Positions 55,192-64,000 of a stretch of DNA of 64,000 nucleotides are shown here, piece after piece (the stretch's first letter is position 1; the number at the start of each line of letters is the position of its first letter). Source of the DNA: Sweltsa coloradensis (lineage: Eukaryota > Arthropoda > Insecta > Plecoptera > Chloroperlidae); assembly GCA_024449915.1 (NCBI GenBank), contig JAMZAV010005052.1, forward strand, positions 53,876 to 117,875, read 5' to 3'. The notes under the pieces are model-generated. The model did no database searches and was not told the origin of the DNA. It saw only the letters and a program-made list of their open reading frames with translations. The position numbers were made by a program, and so were the translations under genes.

Positions 55192-55718
55192 TTCTGTTTT
55201 GGGGTTGTTCTTAGGCGTGGTGATTGTTAATTACTAGGTAATTAGCTTAAATCTATCAAGGTAAATTCTTGTTGGACAGATAGGAATGTGATGATATTTA
55301 TTTACTGGGTAATTAAATAGGACTGTCTTGCTTGGTATAGTATTTGTGTTTTTTATAGGAACTCATAGTGCGTGGTGTCGTTTTGATATGTATTTTATGA
55401 GTGTACATAACTGTTTATGTTCATCTGTTTGTGAGTTCGCAAGCGCGAGACAGAGGTAGACAGCGTGGCGCTCATCGTTTCCTAGCCCAGGTTACCTTAT
55501 CTTTTCTCTGAGGTGACAGTTTTGCAGTCTAGTTGTACTTTGCTCACCTATAGACGAACAACTTTGAGTGATGTGTTTTAACTTTTAATGCTGCGAGAGA
55601 GAGAGAGATGCTTAATATAACCATAGTTGAATAACTTAGAGTGTTGTGTCAAGTGTGCGATTCCGATTCTTTGAGATAGTGATAGGCTACTACGAACAGG
55701 GCTTAGTCTCTATATAGT

Positions 55719-56717
55719 ATGGAGAGTATGGAGTCATCACAGAGTTTGCTCGATAAGTTTCGAGAGGGAGTCGATGATGCGGAATCGTGGATATTTGATT
55801 ATGAGTTGGTGTCATATGACTGCTCGGGTGAACGGAGGTTAAAGGCTTTGCCATTTTTCTTGCAAGGGACTCAATTAGACTGGTACCACCATGTGAAGTC
55901 CGAGGCCAGGAAGGCGGCGGCGCCGCTTGAGTGGTCGGCGGTAAAGGAGCATTTTATTAAGAAATGGGGGTACAGACAGGGCGATGTGCAGTATTGGACA
56001 GGTGAGATGGTTGCTAGAAAGCAGAGAGAGGGTGAATCGGTTGTCTCCTATGTTTATGCACGTCGGAAGCTATGTGATAAGGTGGATGTAACTATGTCTA
56101 GTGAGAAAATTGTTAAATGGATGATTGAGGGCTTGCGACCAGGATTGGCTGAGAAATTAGGTACTGAATCTTTTGCTAATTTGAATGAGTTATTGGCACG
56201 ATTGAAATGGTTGGAGGGGTTGCGTGGTAGTGTAAAGGAAGATGAAGATAAACAGATGATAGCTGCGCTTTGTGCGTCTGTCCTTAAGAACAAGGAGGAG
56301 ATAGAAGAGGGTAGTATTTCACTATCTTCTGTTTATGAGGACGTAGGGGATGCCCTGGCGGTTTCGCTTGAGAAGGGTAGTAGGCCTACTGCATCTGTGG
56401 CTAAGTCTTGTGAGGAAAGGAAGAGACCCGATGTGGTTGTTTGCCCTATTGGGGAGTATGGTAGGACACCATCGTCCTATGCGGCATTCAGTAAGGGGTG
56501 CGCCAAGGGGGTGTCATGCCCTAGTGTTGGTAGTGGTGACACTGATATACCATTGTCTCTTGAGTTTAAATTGGGGGGTAGTGTTGCTGTACCCTACGCT
56601 CTTGGGTTTAAGGGTGGAGGAACCAGGGGTGGTATCACAGTTCTATGTGTACTGATTGTGGATTCATTTGTTGTAAATAAAAACGTGACTAAGTTATTTC
56701 GCAGTCACGGGTTGTAA
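55719..56717 (+). CDS. Gag protein of the non-autonomous LTR element
   Basis: An intact 332-codon ORF. Residues ~20-150 form a Retrotrans_gag capsid domain: LKALPFFLQGTQLDWYHH, WSAVKEHFIKKWGY, QYWTGEMVARKQREGESVVS and YVYARRKLCDKVDVTM, ending in WMIEGLRPGLAEKL. Residues ~150-200 are a charged coiled-coil-like stretch; the rest is low-complexity and lacks a CCHC knuckle or any protease. Start ATG at 55719 has a second ATG three codons on. Gag would package RNA in cytoplasmic particles. The end lies in a 41-bp tandem duplication. Intactness fits recent activity. Confidence 0.88.
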   Translation: MESMESSQSLLDKFREGVDDAESWIFDYELVSYDCSGERRLKALPFFLQGTQLDWYHHVKSEARKAAAPLEWSAVKEHFIKKWGYRQGDVQYWTGEMVARKQREGESVVSYVYARRKLCDKVDVTMSSEKIVKWMIEGLRPGLAEKLGTESFANLNELLARLKWLEGLRGSVKEDEDKQMIAALCASVLKNKEEIEEGSISLSSVYEDVGDALAVSLEKGSRPTASVAKSCEERKRPDVVVCPIGEYGRTPSSYAAFSKGCAKGVSCPSVGSGDTDIPLSLEFKLGGSVAVPYALGFKGGGTRGGITVLCVLIVDSFVVNKNVTKLFRSHGL

Positions 56718-56745
56718 ATAAAAACGTGACTAAGTTATTTCGCAG
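56670..56745 (+). repeat. 41-bp tandem duplication at the gag stop
   Basis: GTTGTAAATAAAAACGTGAC plus TAAGTTATTTCGCAG occurs twice. The gag stop codon lies in the second unit. Confidence 0.92.
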
Positions 56746-58348
56746 TGTCGGGAGTAGGCCTATATGTATAATGATGAGCTAGTCATTTAAATTAACCTTG
56801 AGATTTTTAGTGGGTCGGCGATAAATTAATTGTTTGATTTCATGAATGCAGCAGAGGTACAAGTTCATCATTTTTTTTTTTTTTTTTTTTATGTAAGCAA
56901 AGTGCTAACGTGGGTTCTATCTGAATTGAAAATCGACACAAAGGTGGTAAAAGAAGTGCGAAAGTTCACTGTTTTTTTTTCTTTTGCGTAATAAATTTGT
57001 AAGTTAATTCAATTGAAGATATTATATAATATTTGTTTAATGTTTCAGTGTAGAAATGTCTTGGTAATTGTTACAGTTCAATTTTATTATATTTTATCTA
57101 TTCTGGAATCTCTGTTCACAGTGAGTTTGTTTAACAAATTGATGACAAGTAATTGTTTTGTTTTGCAACTAGAACTAAATTGTATAAAATTCATGAATTA
57201 TTTTTGTTAATTGTATAATGGAAAGCTTTCTCGTTGTTGTTAAATGTTCATTTCATTCAGTTCAGTGAATGTATTGTCAGTGGATTTTGTCTAGAATGAT
57301 GCTGACGTTAATTGTTTTTTAATATGAGTTAAAGCTATTAATATTTTATAATAGCTATTGTTTGTTATTTTGCTGTGGTTGCACATTCAGTCTTAGTTAC
57401 GTGCGCTAAGTGTTACGTCAACTGTTTCTTGTTATGATTAGTAATAGTGAGAAAGCACGTGGCGGACGAGTTGTAAAACGCAAGTGGACATTGGTACAAG
57501 AACAATCTGCTGTTGGATTTCATTCATGTTTCAGACGGAGACCTTGCTTTCTCGAATGGTTACGAGTGATGGAGGAAACGGCAGTACATGCCTGCTAAAA
57601 CTGACGGGCCGTGGGAATTTGTCCATCGCGTCACGTCTACACTGTCGAAGGGAGCACTGCAATTAAATTTGAACATTTACTATTTTGGAATTGACAGGAG
57701 TTCCATGTGCATTTAGTTAGAAAGACAGTAATTCTTAAAATATTGTTTTTGTTTCTGATTTTACACACAGGCAGTTAAATAGTTGGTTTATTTTTATGTT
57801 TTGAAATTGTGTTTTCGTGGCTTGTGTTTAGATTACTGTAGAATACAGGTTGAATGATAAATTTATTTAGTATCTGATTCACAGTATTTGGATTTAACTA
57901 GGAAGTTTTACTGTATTTCGAAAACGTTTAACAAATAGATCCTGATTGTATGCTTGGGAGGTAAGTTCATGACTTGTATGGTTTGAACGTGGAGTTTTTG
58001 AATTTAGTTTCTTGTTTTTTTTATTCTCTCTCCTCTAAATTAGGGTTTTCAGCTATAGGGACTCTGGTATGGTATGATGATGTTTCGACTTGATTGCGGG
58101 AAGAAGAGGAACGAAGAACGGGAAGAAGACGTCAAGTTTGAAGATGTCAAAATTTGCAAGAAAAATGGAGACACATCAAGAGAGATAATGAGGTGACATC
58201 TGAAGAAACAGCTTGATTATCTAGAACCAGTACTGATATATGGAGGAAACTCTTAATCCTGAAGGGCAGTCAGTCATCCTGTATTTGTGATGTATTGGAA
58301 GAGATCTTGTACAAGATTCGGGGGCGAATCTTCTATGGGGGTGCGAGA
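56718..58348. other. non-coding 3' interior of the LTR element
   Basis: About 1.6 kb of T-rich DNA with a poly-T run near 56870 and only short frames. This is where pol would lie in an autonomous element. The last ~15 bases are the polypurine-like tract. Confidence 0.7.
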
Positions 58349-59169
58349 TGTCATGTAAACAGGGTAGTTTACCCTTGTTACTAGCTATGCCATGAGGATG
58401 GTTTCATTTGCCTGGTGTTATGGTTTGCGCCTGTCGCAATCTCTGTAAACACCGAATGTTTGGTTATGTTATAATGGAATGTGGCGACTTTGTAAACGTT
58501 TGTCGTAAACTAAACAGTTACGTTCGTGTTGATTATTAGAAGAATGCGAACGTAGTACAACAAGTATTACTAGGATTATTATTGGGGACCGAGAGAACTC
58601 GTCTAGGTGACGTACGGGCAAGGTGCCCAGGAGTGTTCATTGGAAGCGACAGGACTAGGTGTCCGGCTTAGGAAGCAAGGGCTTCAACCAGGATTGCTAG
58701 ACACAGGAAGAGGTCCGAGGACTTTCGCCTTACAAGAGGTGAAGAACGAAGAGCCAAACATCACCAGCTGCCGAGGGGTCCGTGGCCGAGGGTCGACACC
58801 ATCTCTACCAGAGTCATAAGGGGAAAGAATAAGCTAAGTTCTCTTAATAATAGTAACGTCAGTAATGCTAAGGGATACGAACCCACGTTCAGCCGAGTAC
58901 AGTGCATGAGCTCACCGATACCAGGCGAGAGTAGGCATTATTATTATTGTTTATGTCTTTTGCTAATACAGTGCACCCTTCTTTAGTTGATTTATGACTC
59001 TTATTACACGGTCACCACCACCCTAAGTACTCCTCATCCCAGACTCTAGATTAGAGACGATTCCGGTCACAAGTATAATCGGTTGTCCCCTGGAGAACTA
59101 CGCCCCACATTAACATCTACTCCGGCATTAACATCCATGCTTAAGGGGTGACATCCGCTAAACTTGATA
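58349..59169 (+). repeat. 3' LTR
   Basis: Same 821 bp as the 5' LTR apart from three visible substitutions; followed by ATAT. Confidence 0.93.
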
Positions 59170-59173
59170 ATAT

Positions 59174-59560
59174 CAAATATAATCGTGTGAAGTTATTTAT
59201 TATTAATTAAAATTCAATATGAATGTGCCCTTTTTTATATTGACAATTTTACTTAACTCATACGTTACAAAACAAATGCAATCACAGTGTGTTAATATTA
59301 AAGTGTATCATGTTACGATAAAAAGTTAGTTTCAACTTCCAATTGCATCAGTTGAACCTTGAAATAGAATGAGTTTGCATGACCGTCAAATTAATGTTAA
59401 TTTCTACATAGCAGGTATTGGGACTGAGCATAATTTTTAAATATTACGAATAAGAAGAACTTGGTACCAAGGAAAATAGGAGTTTACTGGACAATACTAT
59501 GAATTTCTACTTAAGTAATGTAGGCATAATATTATTTAGTCTTAATTTATCTAAATATAC
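59174..59560. other. AT-rich DNA without gene
   Basis: Nothing recognised. Confidence 0.5.
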
Positions 59561-59564
59561 TCAC

Positions 59565-59812
59565 GACAAATAGGAAAGGCCACGCCTCCCTGATTGTGCC
59601 CATGTTACTCTCATTGTCGGTCAGCGTTAATTGCTGCGACGCGTAGGTACCTTTTATAATTTCTCGGACCTTCTTCATATTGCGATCATTTGCTGATTTC
59701 TTGTGTTCGTCCTGTAGCCACCGCTTCTTATCTTCCTGACTATCTCCAGTTTCATGTCCCACGATCCTATCAAGTGTATTGACGATTGGCGTGAAGTATG
59801 CAGGCCTACTTG
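59565..59812 (-). CDS. possible SAMD3-like internal exon
   Basis: An open minus-strand stretch reads AYFTPIVNTLDRIVGHETGD, DKKRWLQDEHKKSANDRNMK, VREIIKGTYASQQLTLTDNE and IREAWPFLF, ending in a good donor TTGTC|GTGAGT at 59564. The pattern LQ-x-E-x-K-x2-N...V-x2-I-x3-T-x3-R/Q...I-x3-WPFLF resembles a region of SAMD3-like proteins of fish and invertebrates. An acceptor AAGTAG lies near 59813. No other exon found in the window; could also be transposon-derived. Confidence 0.4.
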
Positions 59813-59814
59813 TA

Positions 59815-60299
59815 CAAACCATTGTACAAGGCCAGCAACCGACGCCTGACTTATCTCTGCCGAGTGCGACTGTTCTATTGCGGAAGACCTGCGTTTCTCG
59901 AGCGTGGTGATTGTTTCATTTCCTGTGCGTCCAAGAGCGCTAGGCGCCCAAAACTGCTAGGTATAAAAACAGTGAATAGTCCAACATGTTTTATTTCTAA
60001 CAGATAACAATATCTTCAATCTTAGTTGGGGATTTTTTGAGAAAATGAACAAAAATTGCACCAAAATAACAACATACAAAAATCCAAAACTTAACATTTT
60101 TGTGTTTTTGTTTTTTACTTTTTTAAATTTTTCACGAAATTTTTTTTTTCTCCGCAATATTCCCTTTATTGATGCCTACAACTGACAAAAATTTCAAAAT
60201 TTGACTTTCGTCCGCCATCTTGTGAACAATATTTAGTATTATTTACGGCATTTAAAATGCTATATACTTAAATTAAATGTAAGTAAGTCAGCTTGCATG
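59815..60299. other. unassigned DNA
   Basis: TTGTACAA occurs twice within 20 bases at about 59807-59827, spanning the ORF start. The rest is T-rich, without a gene. Confidence 0.4.
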
Positions 60300-60725
60300 T
60301 TAATAACAAGTTCTACTAAAAAGAGGAGAGCTATATTGAAAGAAAACCCTGAGAGAGTTATGATAGAAAATCAAGTATTACAATTCCAGATCACTGTCAA
60401 GTATCTTGGTGTTATGATCGATGCCATTTTATCTTTTAATGAACATGTATCATATATTTGTTAAAAATAGAATAGAATGTAGAATAGATAGAATGTGTAG
60501 AGTAGAATGTCCTCAACACATGGACGAGAGGAATGATTTTAAACTAAAACCTAATTTAAAAGAAATTTTATCTGATGAATCTGAGAACATAACCAATGTT
60601 TTTAAGTACCTGAAATCGGCACAGCTGTACAATAAGATTTAGAAACAACATGCCATTATATAAGAGAATACGGGCACTGATAACCTTAGTGTTGTGTGCC
60701 CTTAAACCCTAATAACTAACTAACT
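60300..60725 (+). pseudogene. LINE RT/C-terminal fragments with stem-loop 3' end
   Basis: Plus strand reads KRRAILKENPERVMIENQ, then QFQITVKYLGVMIDAILSFN and EHV, the KYLGV-x-ID-x2-LSF-x2-H motif at the end of LINE RT domains. After an internal deletion comes RVECPQHMDERNDFKLKPNL, DESENITNVFKYLKSAQLY and a stop at 60642: the C-terminal zinc-knuckle region. The 3' UTR is ~30 bases, then a stem-loop GGGCACTGATAACCTTAGTG / TTGTGTGCCC, TTAAACCC and TAACTAACTAAC tail. A Jockey/I/CR1-type LINE. Confidence 0.8.
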
Positions 60726-61155
60726 AACTCCATGAATTACGGTGCTTTACTAATATGGGCCTGTTATGACAACCAATGACGCTAGATTCATATGGTTTGA
60801 TGCAACATGGAGTAAGTGCACAGACCTTTATAACGGTGTATTTGGTATTTCGAAAGCTATAACATCGTGGTCTCAGTGATATGATAAGTTTCACAATCCA
60901 TTCCGTTAAACATCGGAAAGATCACGCTTTGTTTGCTTATTACCGGCAATACCATAATAAAGGTTTCTGTGACGTTTTCCTCAAATGAAAATATAATATA
61001 CTTCAATAGTAAACCTTCCTCAATATTTCTACACTTACTGCATTGACTTCAACAACGGTAGCAAAGCGTATTTTTTGTATTGCCATGATGGTACTTGGCC
61101 TACAGGTAGCATCATCAATGCAAATTACGTTTTCTGCCTCCCCCTCTCTATCCCT
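60726..61155. other. AT-rich DNA without clear gene
   Basis: Short frames only. The last ~90 bases are open in the frame of the LINE fragment that follows and may belong to it. Confidence 0.4.
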
Positions 61156-61159
61156 ACGG

Positions 61160-61625
61160 CATCAATATATGGATGGGGCAGCTCTGTAAAAGCGGACACA
61201 ATATTTAAACTACAGAAAAGAGCAATAAGAAATATTCTTGGACTCAAACAAAAGAAAAATTCTTACATTAAACCTCACTGTAAGCCACACTTCATCAAAC
61301 ACAAAATACTCACTTTCTACAGTCTATACATATTTCAATCCGTACTAAATTTTAAAAAAAATCTATGATTAATGAAGAAATTTACAAGAAAAATAGCATT
61401 CACAGCCATAACACAAGACAAGCAAACAACATACACACTAATTATCTCAAGCGAAAACATTCACAACTTAACTCCAATTATATTAGTTCTAAATTATTTA
61501 ACAAGCTACCGACAAGTCTAAAATCCATTTCTAGTATGAGCATTTTTAAAAACAAACTAAAACAACTCCTATGTAACAAAGCATATTACTCTATTGAGGA
61601 ATTTTTGAAGGACAAACTACTATAA
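61160..61625 (+). pseudogene. second LINE type, RT C-terminal domain
   Basis: Reads IYGWGSSVKADTIFKLQKRA, IRNILGLKQKK, LTFYSLYIFQSVLNF, then after a frameshift at ~61366 SHNTRQANN, SSKLFNKLPTSLKSISSMSI and FKNKLKQLLCNKAYYSIEEF. LQKRA-IRNI and HNTR...FNKLP...FK-x2-LK are typical C-terminal features of CR1/RTE-like LINEs. One frameshift; upstream RT absent. Confidence 0.8.
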
Positions 61626-61693
61626 CACTGTTAGGCCTATCTTTATACTACAATTCTTAATAGGCCTAATAGGTATAGATATATTGTACTATT

Positions 61694-61956
61694 ACTAGGG
61701 AAACGCCAAAGTCGTTGTTAGACGAGTGAGTGAGCCATGTGTTGAGTACCCGGTAACATTCCTTTTCTTCCCCCTACCTTAGGCCTATCTAGCCTATGTT
61801 AGTCTACAGTTGCGCATTATGGCCTAAACTATGACCTAAACTTAAATACCCTATTATTTCTACGAATATAATTATCAAACTTAAATGCAAATGTTCCCAG
61901 GTACTCAACACATGACTCGCTCACTCGTCTAACAACGACTTTGGCGTTTCCCTAGT
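61694..61956. mobile_element. 263-bp MITE with 57-bp TIRs
   Basis: 61694-61750 (ACTAGGGAAACGCCAAAGTC to GTTGAGTACC) is repeated inverted at 61900-61956 with about two mismatches. CTAG lies at both ends and could be the target duplication or part of the TIR. The interior is AT-rich and non-coding. The first 20 bases match the end of repeat D at 18 of 20. Confidence 0.85.
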
Positions 61957-62017
61957 CTAGTTGGCTAAAGCGCCCTTATAGCCGAAATGTGAGAGACATG
62001 GGTTCAATTCCCTGGCC
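61957..62017 (+). mobile_element. tRNA-derived SINE, 5' part
   Basis: CTAGTTGGCTAAAGCG resembles box A; GGGTTCAATTCCC is box B. It is interrupted after CCCTGGCC by the hAT MITE and continues at 62580. Confidence 0.75.
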
Positions 62018-62571
62018 CAGGGGCGTAGGAACGGGGGGGATGGGGGGAAACTCCCCTCCCCCAATTGTTGGATTGACCCCCCCCTGGGGGGGGAGGGGGG
62101 ATCAAGCCTGGTATGGGTGTCATTTGCTAACTTATAGCTTGTTGGGTGATTTTTATGAATTTTACTACAGTCGGGCTTGCAAACAAAAAGGAAGGTTTTT
62201 GTTAACATTTTTTAGAAAGCTTCAGTAAGAGATGTGATTTGCGAGACTAGACTAGCCATCTGATATTATACGTATATTCATTAAATATTGTGTGCAGTGT
62301 TTTCACTCCCTAAAAGACTGTCGACCGATTTCAGTCAGGTAATCAATCTTCAATGCAATATTAGCTTCAAAATGTAACCCTTTATTCATAATTGAAATTC
62401 GCCTGAAAACGTGTTTTAGGCCACCTATCAAGGGCACCTTTAAAAAAATCTCGCCCACGGCGAAAAAGCCTCCAGCGGCTGGGGCTTCGCTCCAAACCCC
62501 GGTTTGTCCGCCCAACTTCATACTCAACTTTAGTGTGACCTCCCACTAAACGAACAGTTCCTACGCCACTG
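62018..62571. mobile_element. 554-bp non-autonomous hAT element
   Basis: TIRs CAGGGGCGTAGGAAC and (reversed) CAGTGGCGTAGGAAC, 14 of 15 identical, with a perfect 8-bp target duplication CCCTGGCC at 62010-62017 and 62572-62579. CAG-N-GGCG termini and 8-bp duplications define hAT elements. The interior includes G/C-homopolymer runs and no transposase. Confidence 0.93.
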
Positions 62572-62579
62572 CCCTGGCC

Positions 62580-62645
62580 GACAGAGATTTTGTAATTTCT
62601 GGATTGTATTACAAAAATTATGAAACGTGTTTTGAAATGCATATA
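62580..62645 (+). mobile_element. tRNA-derived SINE, 3' part
   Basis: GACAGAGATTTTGTAATTTC continues the SINE split by the hAT element. Confidence 0.5.
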
Positions 62646-62940
62646 ACGCAGTGTAGTCCATCATCTGTGGCAATAGGACATACTATGATAAACATAGCCA
62701 GTACGAAATACGTGAAAATATAGCAAGGTTGACTCAATCTACGAGCGGAATTTTGGGGTGACCTTGAGCGTGCAACATTTGATAAACCTTTTGCACGGCA
62801 CTTCAAGGCTAGGCGAATAACAAACAAAAAATATTTTTTATAGATCAAAACCATTGTCTTTAAAATAATTTCTAAACATTGGAAGCCTATTTTTCAATTT
62901 ATTATTTCTTGTGGGTTTAAATCGCAATGGATCTAGCTGA
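62646..62940. other. unassigned DNA
   Basis: Nothing recognised. Confidence 0.4.
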
Positions 62941-62944
62941 TTTT

Positions 62945-63112
62945 GTTAGCAGTTCTCAGTAAACTTGTACCGGATGTCTGTTTAAAATTTCAGCGCAATC
63001 TGTTTAGCGATTCCGCTGATTTTCGACGTACAGACAGACACACAGAATCACGGAAGAGCCATATTTCTTGAATGGAAAATCCTCAGTCGCTACGCTCCCT
63101 CGTCTAATTATG
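62945..63112 (+). mobile_element. RTE-like LINE 3' end fragment
   Basis: AAATTTCAGCGCAATCTGTT, ATTCCGCTGATTTTCGACGT, ACAGACAGACACACAG resembles the 3' ends of RTE-type LINEs, which close with a conserved AATTTCA...CAGACAGACAG block. GCTACGCTCCCTCGTCTAAT follows. Confidence 0.5.
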
Positions 63113-63470
63113 TTTGTATTCCACAAATAGGCTAAGATATATTGTATGGTAGGCCCATTTCTTTGTCTTGTGTCTTAAATTTTGTCTTATAGTTTGTCTT
63201 ATTTCTATAGATTCATTTCAGTCTGATTATTATATTAATATTTGTTTGCCTTTTTTGTCTCTTATGTCTTATCTTTGTTTTATGTACTGCCTTAAATTGA
63301 AACCAATCTCGGCCCACAAGAAAAACTAGACAAATACTTGTTCTCTCGTTTCATTCATATTCTCTTATACAAGGCACTCAAATTCTATAAATAGCCAACT
63401 GTATAATTGTTATGATATGTACAAACTAAGACTAAGGCATTAATTATCAAGTAACTTATTTTTAGGATAG
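63113..63470. other. T-rich low-complexity DNA
   Basis: Repeated TTTGTCTTAT-like words between 63155 and 63285; possibly LINE 3' UTR sequence. No gene. Confidence 0.4.
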
Positions 63471-63479
63471 AAATGTGAC

Positions 63480-63683
63480 GGAGTATCTCTCAATTTGCAT
63501 CCTGCTTGATACAGCAAATTGTACCTTTCCAAACACCTCAATAACAAAGTTTATTTGTTTAGGAATAAGTAAATAAATACTTATTCCAGACAATATAATC
63601 TTAGAGGTCATCACAAAGTGTTAATTATTATAATGTAATATGCTAAGTGTCTGGAAATAAAACTTACTTACTTACTTACTTTT
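63480..63683 (+). mobile_element. retroposon 3' end with two hairpins and (TTAC)n tail
   Basis: CAATTTGC...GCAAATTG (63491-63520) and GGAATAAGTA-aataaa-TACTTATTCC (63562-63587) are perfect inverted repeats. GTCTGGAAATAAAACTTAC with a tail of TTAC units (about 63663-63680) ends the element. Confidence 0.6.
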
Positions 63684-63689
63684 AGATTT

Positions 63690-64000
63690 GTAATTTGTTA
63701 AGGAAATTTGTTACTGTGACATGCCGCTTTGACTCGGCGGGAAAACCACAAACCACCTCAGAGTAAAACTGAAGCGTATTCTTCAGACTACCTGGAAACT
63801 CTATATTCCATAAGTAGAACATAGCCACCACACCATCAAAAGCAAGACCCAAAATCAGTGCATTTTCGGTTACACATGTGTTCTCTAGGTTCAGCTGAAT
63901 TTTGGCCCATTAAAGCTTACACACATTACACTACATCAAATAGTAAATACCCTATATTGTCGAACTGCTCAAACATCAATTTTGGTGCCTGTCTTGGATT
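63690..64000. other. unassigned DNA at window end
   Basis: No frame or motif recognised. Confidence 0.45.

Larger units (their letters stand above)
54357..59169 (+). mobile_element. complete gag-only LTR retrotransposon
   Basis: Two 821-bp LTRs in direct orientation (54357-55177 and 58349-59169), flanked by ATAT at 54353-54356 and 59170-59173, a 4-bp target duplication. I see only three base differences between the LTRs, so insertion is recent. A primer-binding-site candidate TGGTGGAGGCGCCG follows the 5' LTR directly, and the purine-rich GGGGGTGCGAGA precedes the 3' LTR. The 3171-bp interior encodes a gag ORF but no protease, reverse transcriptase, RNase H or integrase. It must have moved with enzymes from a related element: a TR-GAG-like non-autonomous element. 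Gypsy affinity is inferred from gag and TSD length. Confidence 0.92.

Overview
This is eukaryotic genomic DNA, most likely from an animal and probably a marine invertebrate. The assignment rests on the repeat repertoire: fragmented non-LTR retrotransposons, hAT/BED, pogo/Tigger and THAP genes, tRNA- and 5S-derived SINEs and MITEs, together with long intergenic AT-rich DNA and a very frequent AGGCCTAG motif. No species can be named. Nothing resembles an operon, a prokaryotic gene, a CRISPR array or rRNA operon. The window is almost entirely transposable-element DNA in several layers. The only plausible host-type coding pieces are a two-exon CGGBP1-like gene (37.1-38.3 kb, minus strand), a possible SAMD3-like exon (59.6-59.8 kb) and a shortened THAP-domain ORF (52.4 kb); even these may derive from transposons.

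Layout. 0-5 kb: a 5S-rRNA-derived SINE, then a decayed Ty1/copia retrotransposon on the minus strand (gag, protease, integrase, start of RT) cut off by a SINE. 5.7-15.3 kb: two 3.2-3.3 kb direct repeats, each carrying about 14 copies of a ~72-bp tandem repeat, flank a 3-kb segment with broken gag-like minus-strand frames. It looks like a large non-autonomous LTR element inserted into an older dispersed repeat (called repeat B here), and the sequence is full of one-base indels. 15.3-20.7 kb: repeat B, a LINE RT fragment fused to a DDE transposase fragment, a pogo/Tigger transposase pseudogene split by a SINE, and the end of a LINE. 20.7-25.7 kb: a duplicated ~1-kb unit (two copies and a fragment), one copy carrying a hairpin-rich insertion. 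26-38 kb: repeats B and D, a possible solo LTR, a palindromic satellite, a spliced hAT/BED pseudogene, an AGGCCTAG array and the CGGBP1-like gene. 38-54 kb: a hAT (ZBED-like) pseudogene, several MITEs, an SGNH-type ORF, a gag pseudogene, THAP and many SINE copies. 54.36-59.17 kb: a complete, young, gag-only LTR retrotransposon with near-identical 821-bp LTRs and a 4-bp target duplication. 59-64 kb: LINE 3' ends and two nested MITEs beside a tRNA-derived SINE.

The elements form nested sets that give relative ages: a SINE inside Tigger, a hAT MITE inside a tRNA SINE, a MITE-like copy truncating gag, and the large LTR-like element inside repeat B. Two SINE families with different 5' heads share one 3' tail, which points to one LINE machinery mobilising both. 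Several LINE ends share a terminal stem-loop followed by a tetranucleotide tail. The most interesting candidates are the gag-only LTR element and the satellite-bearing large-LTR element.
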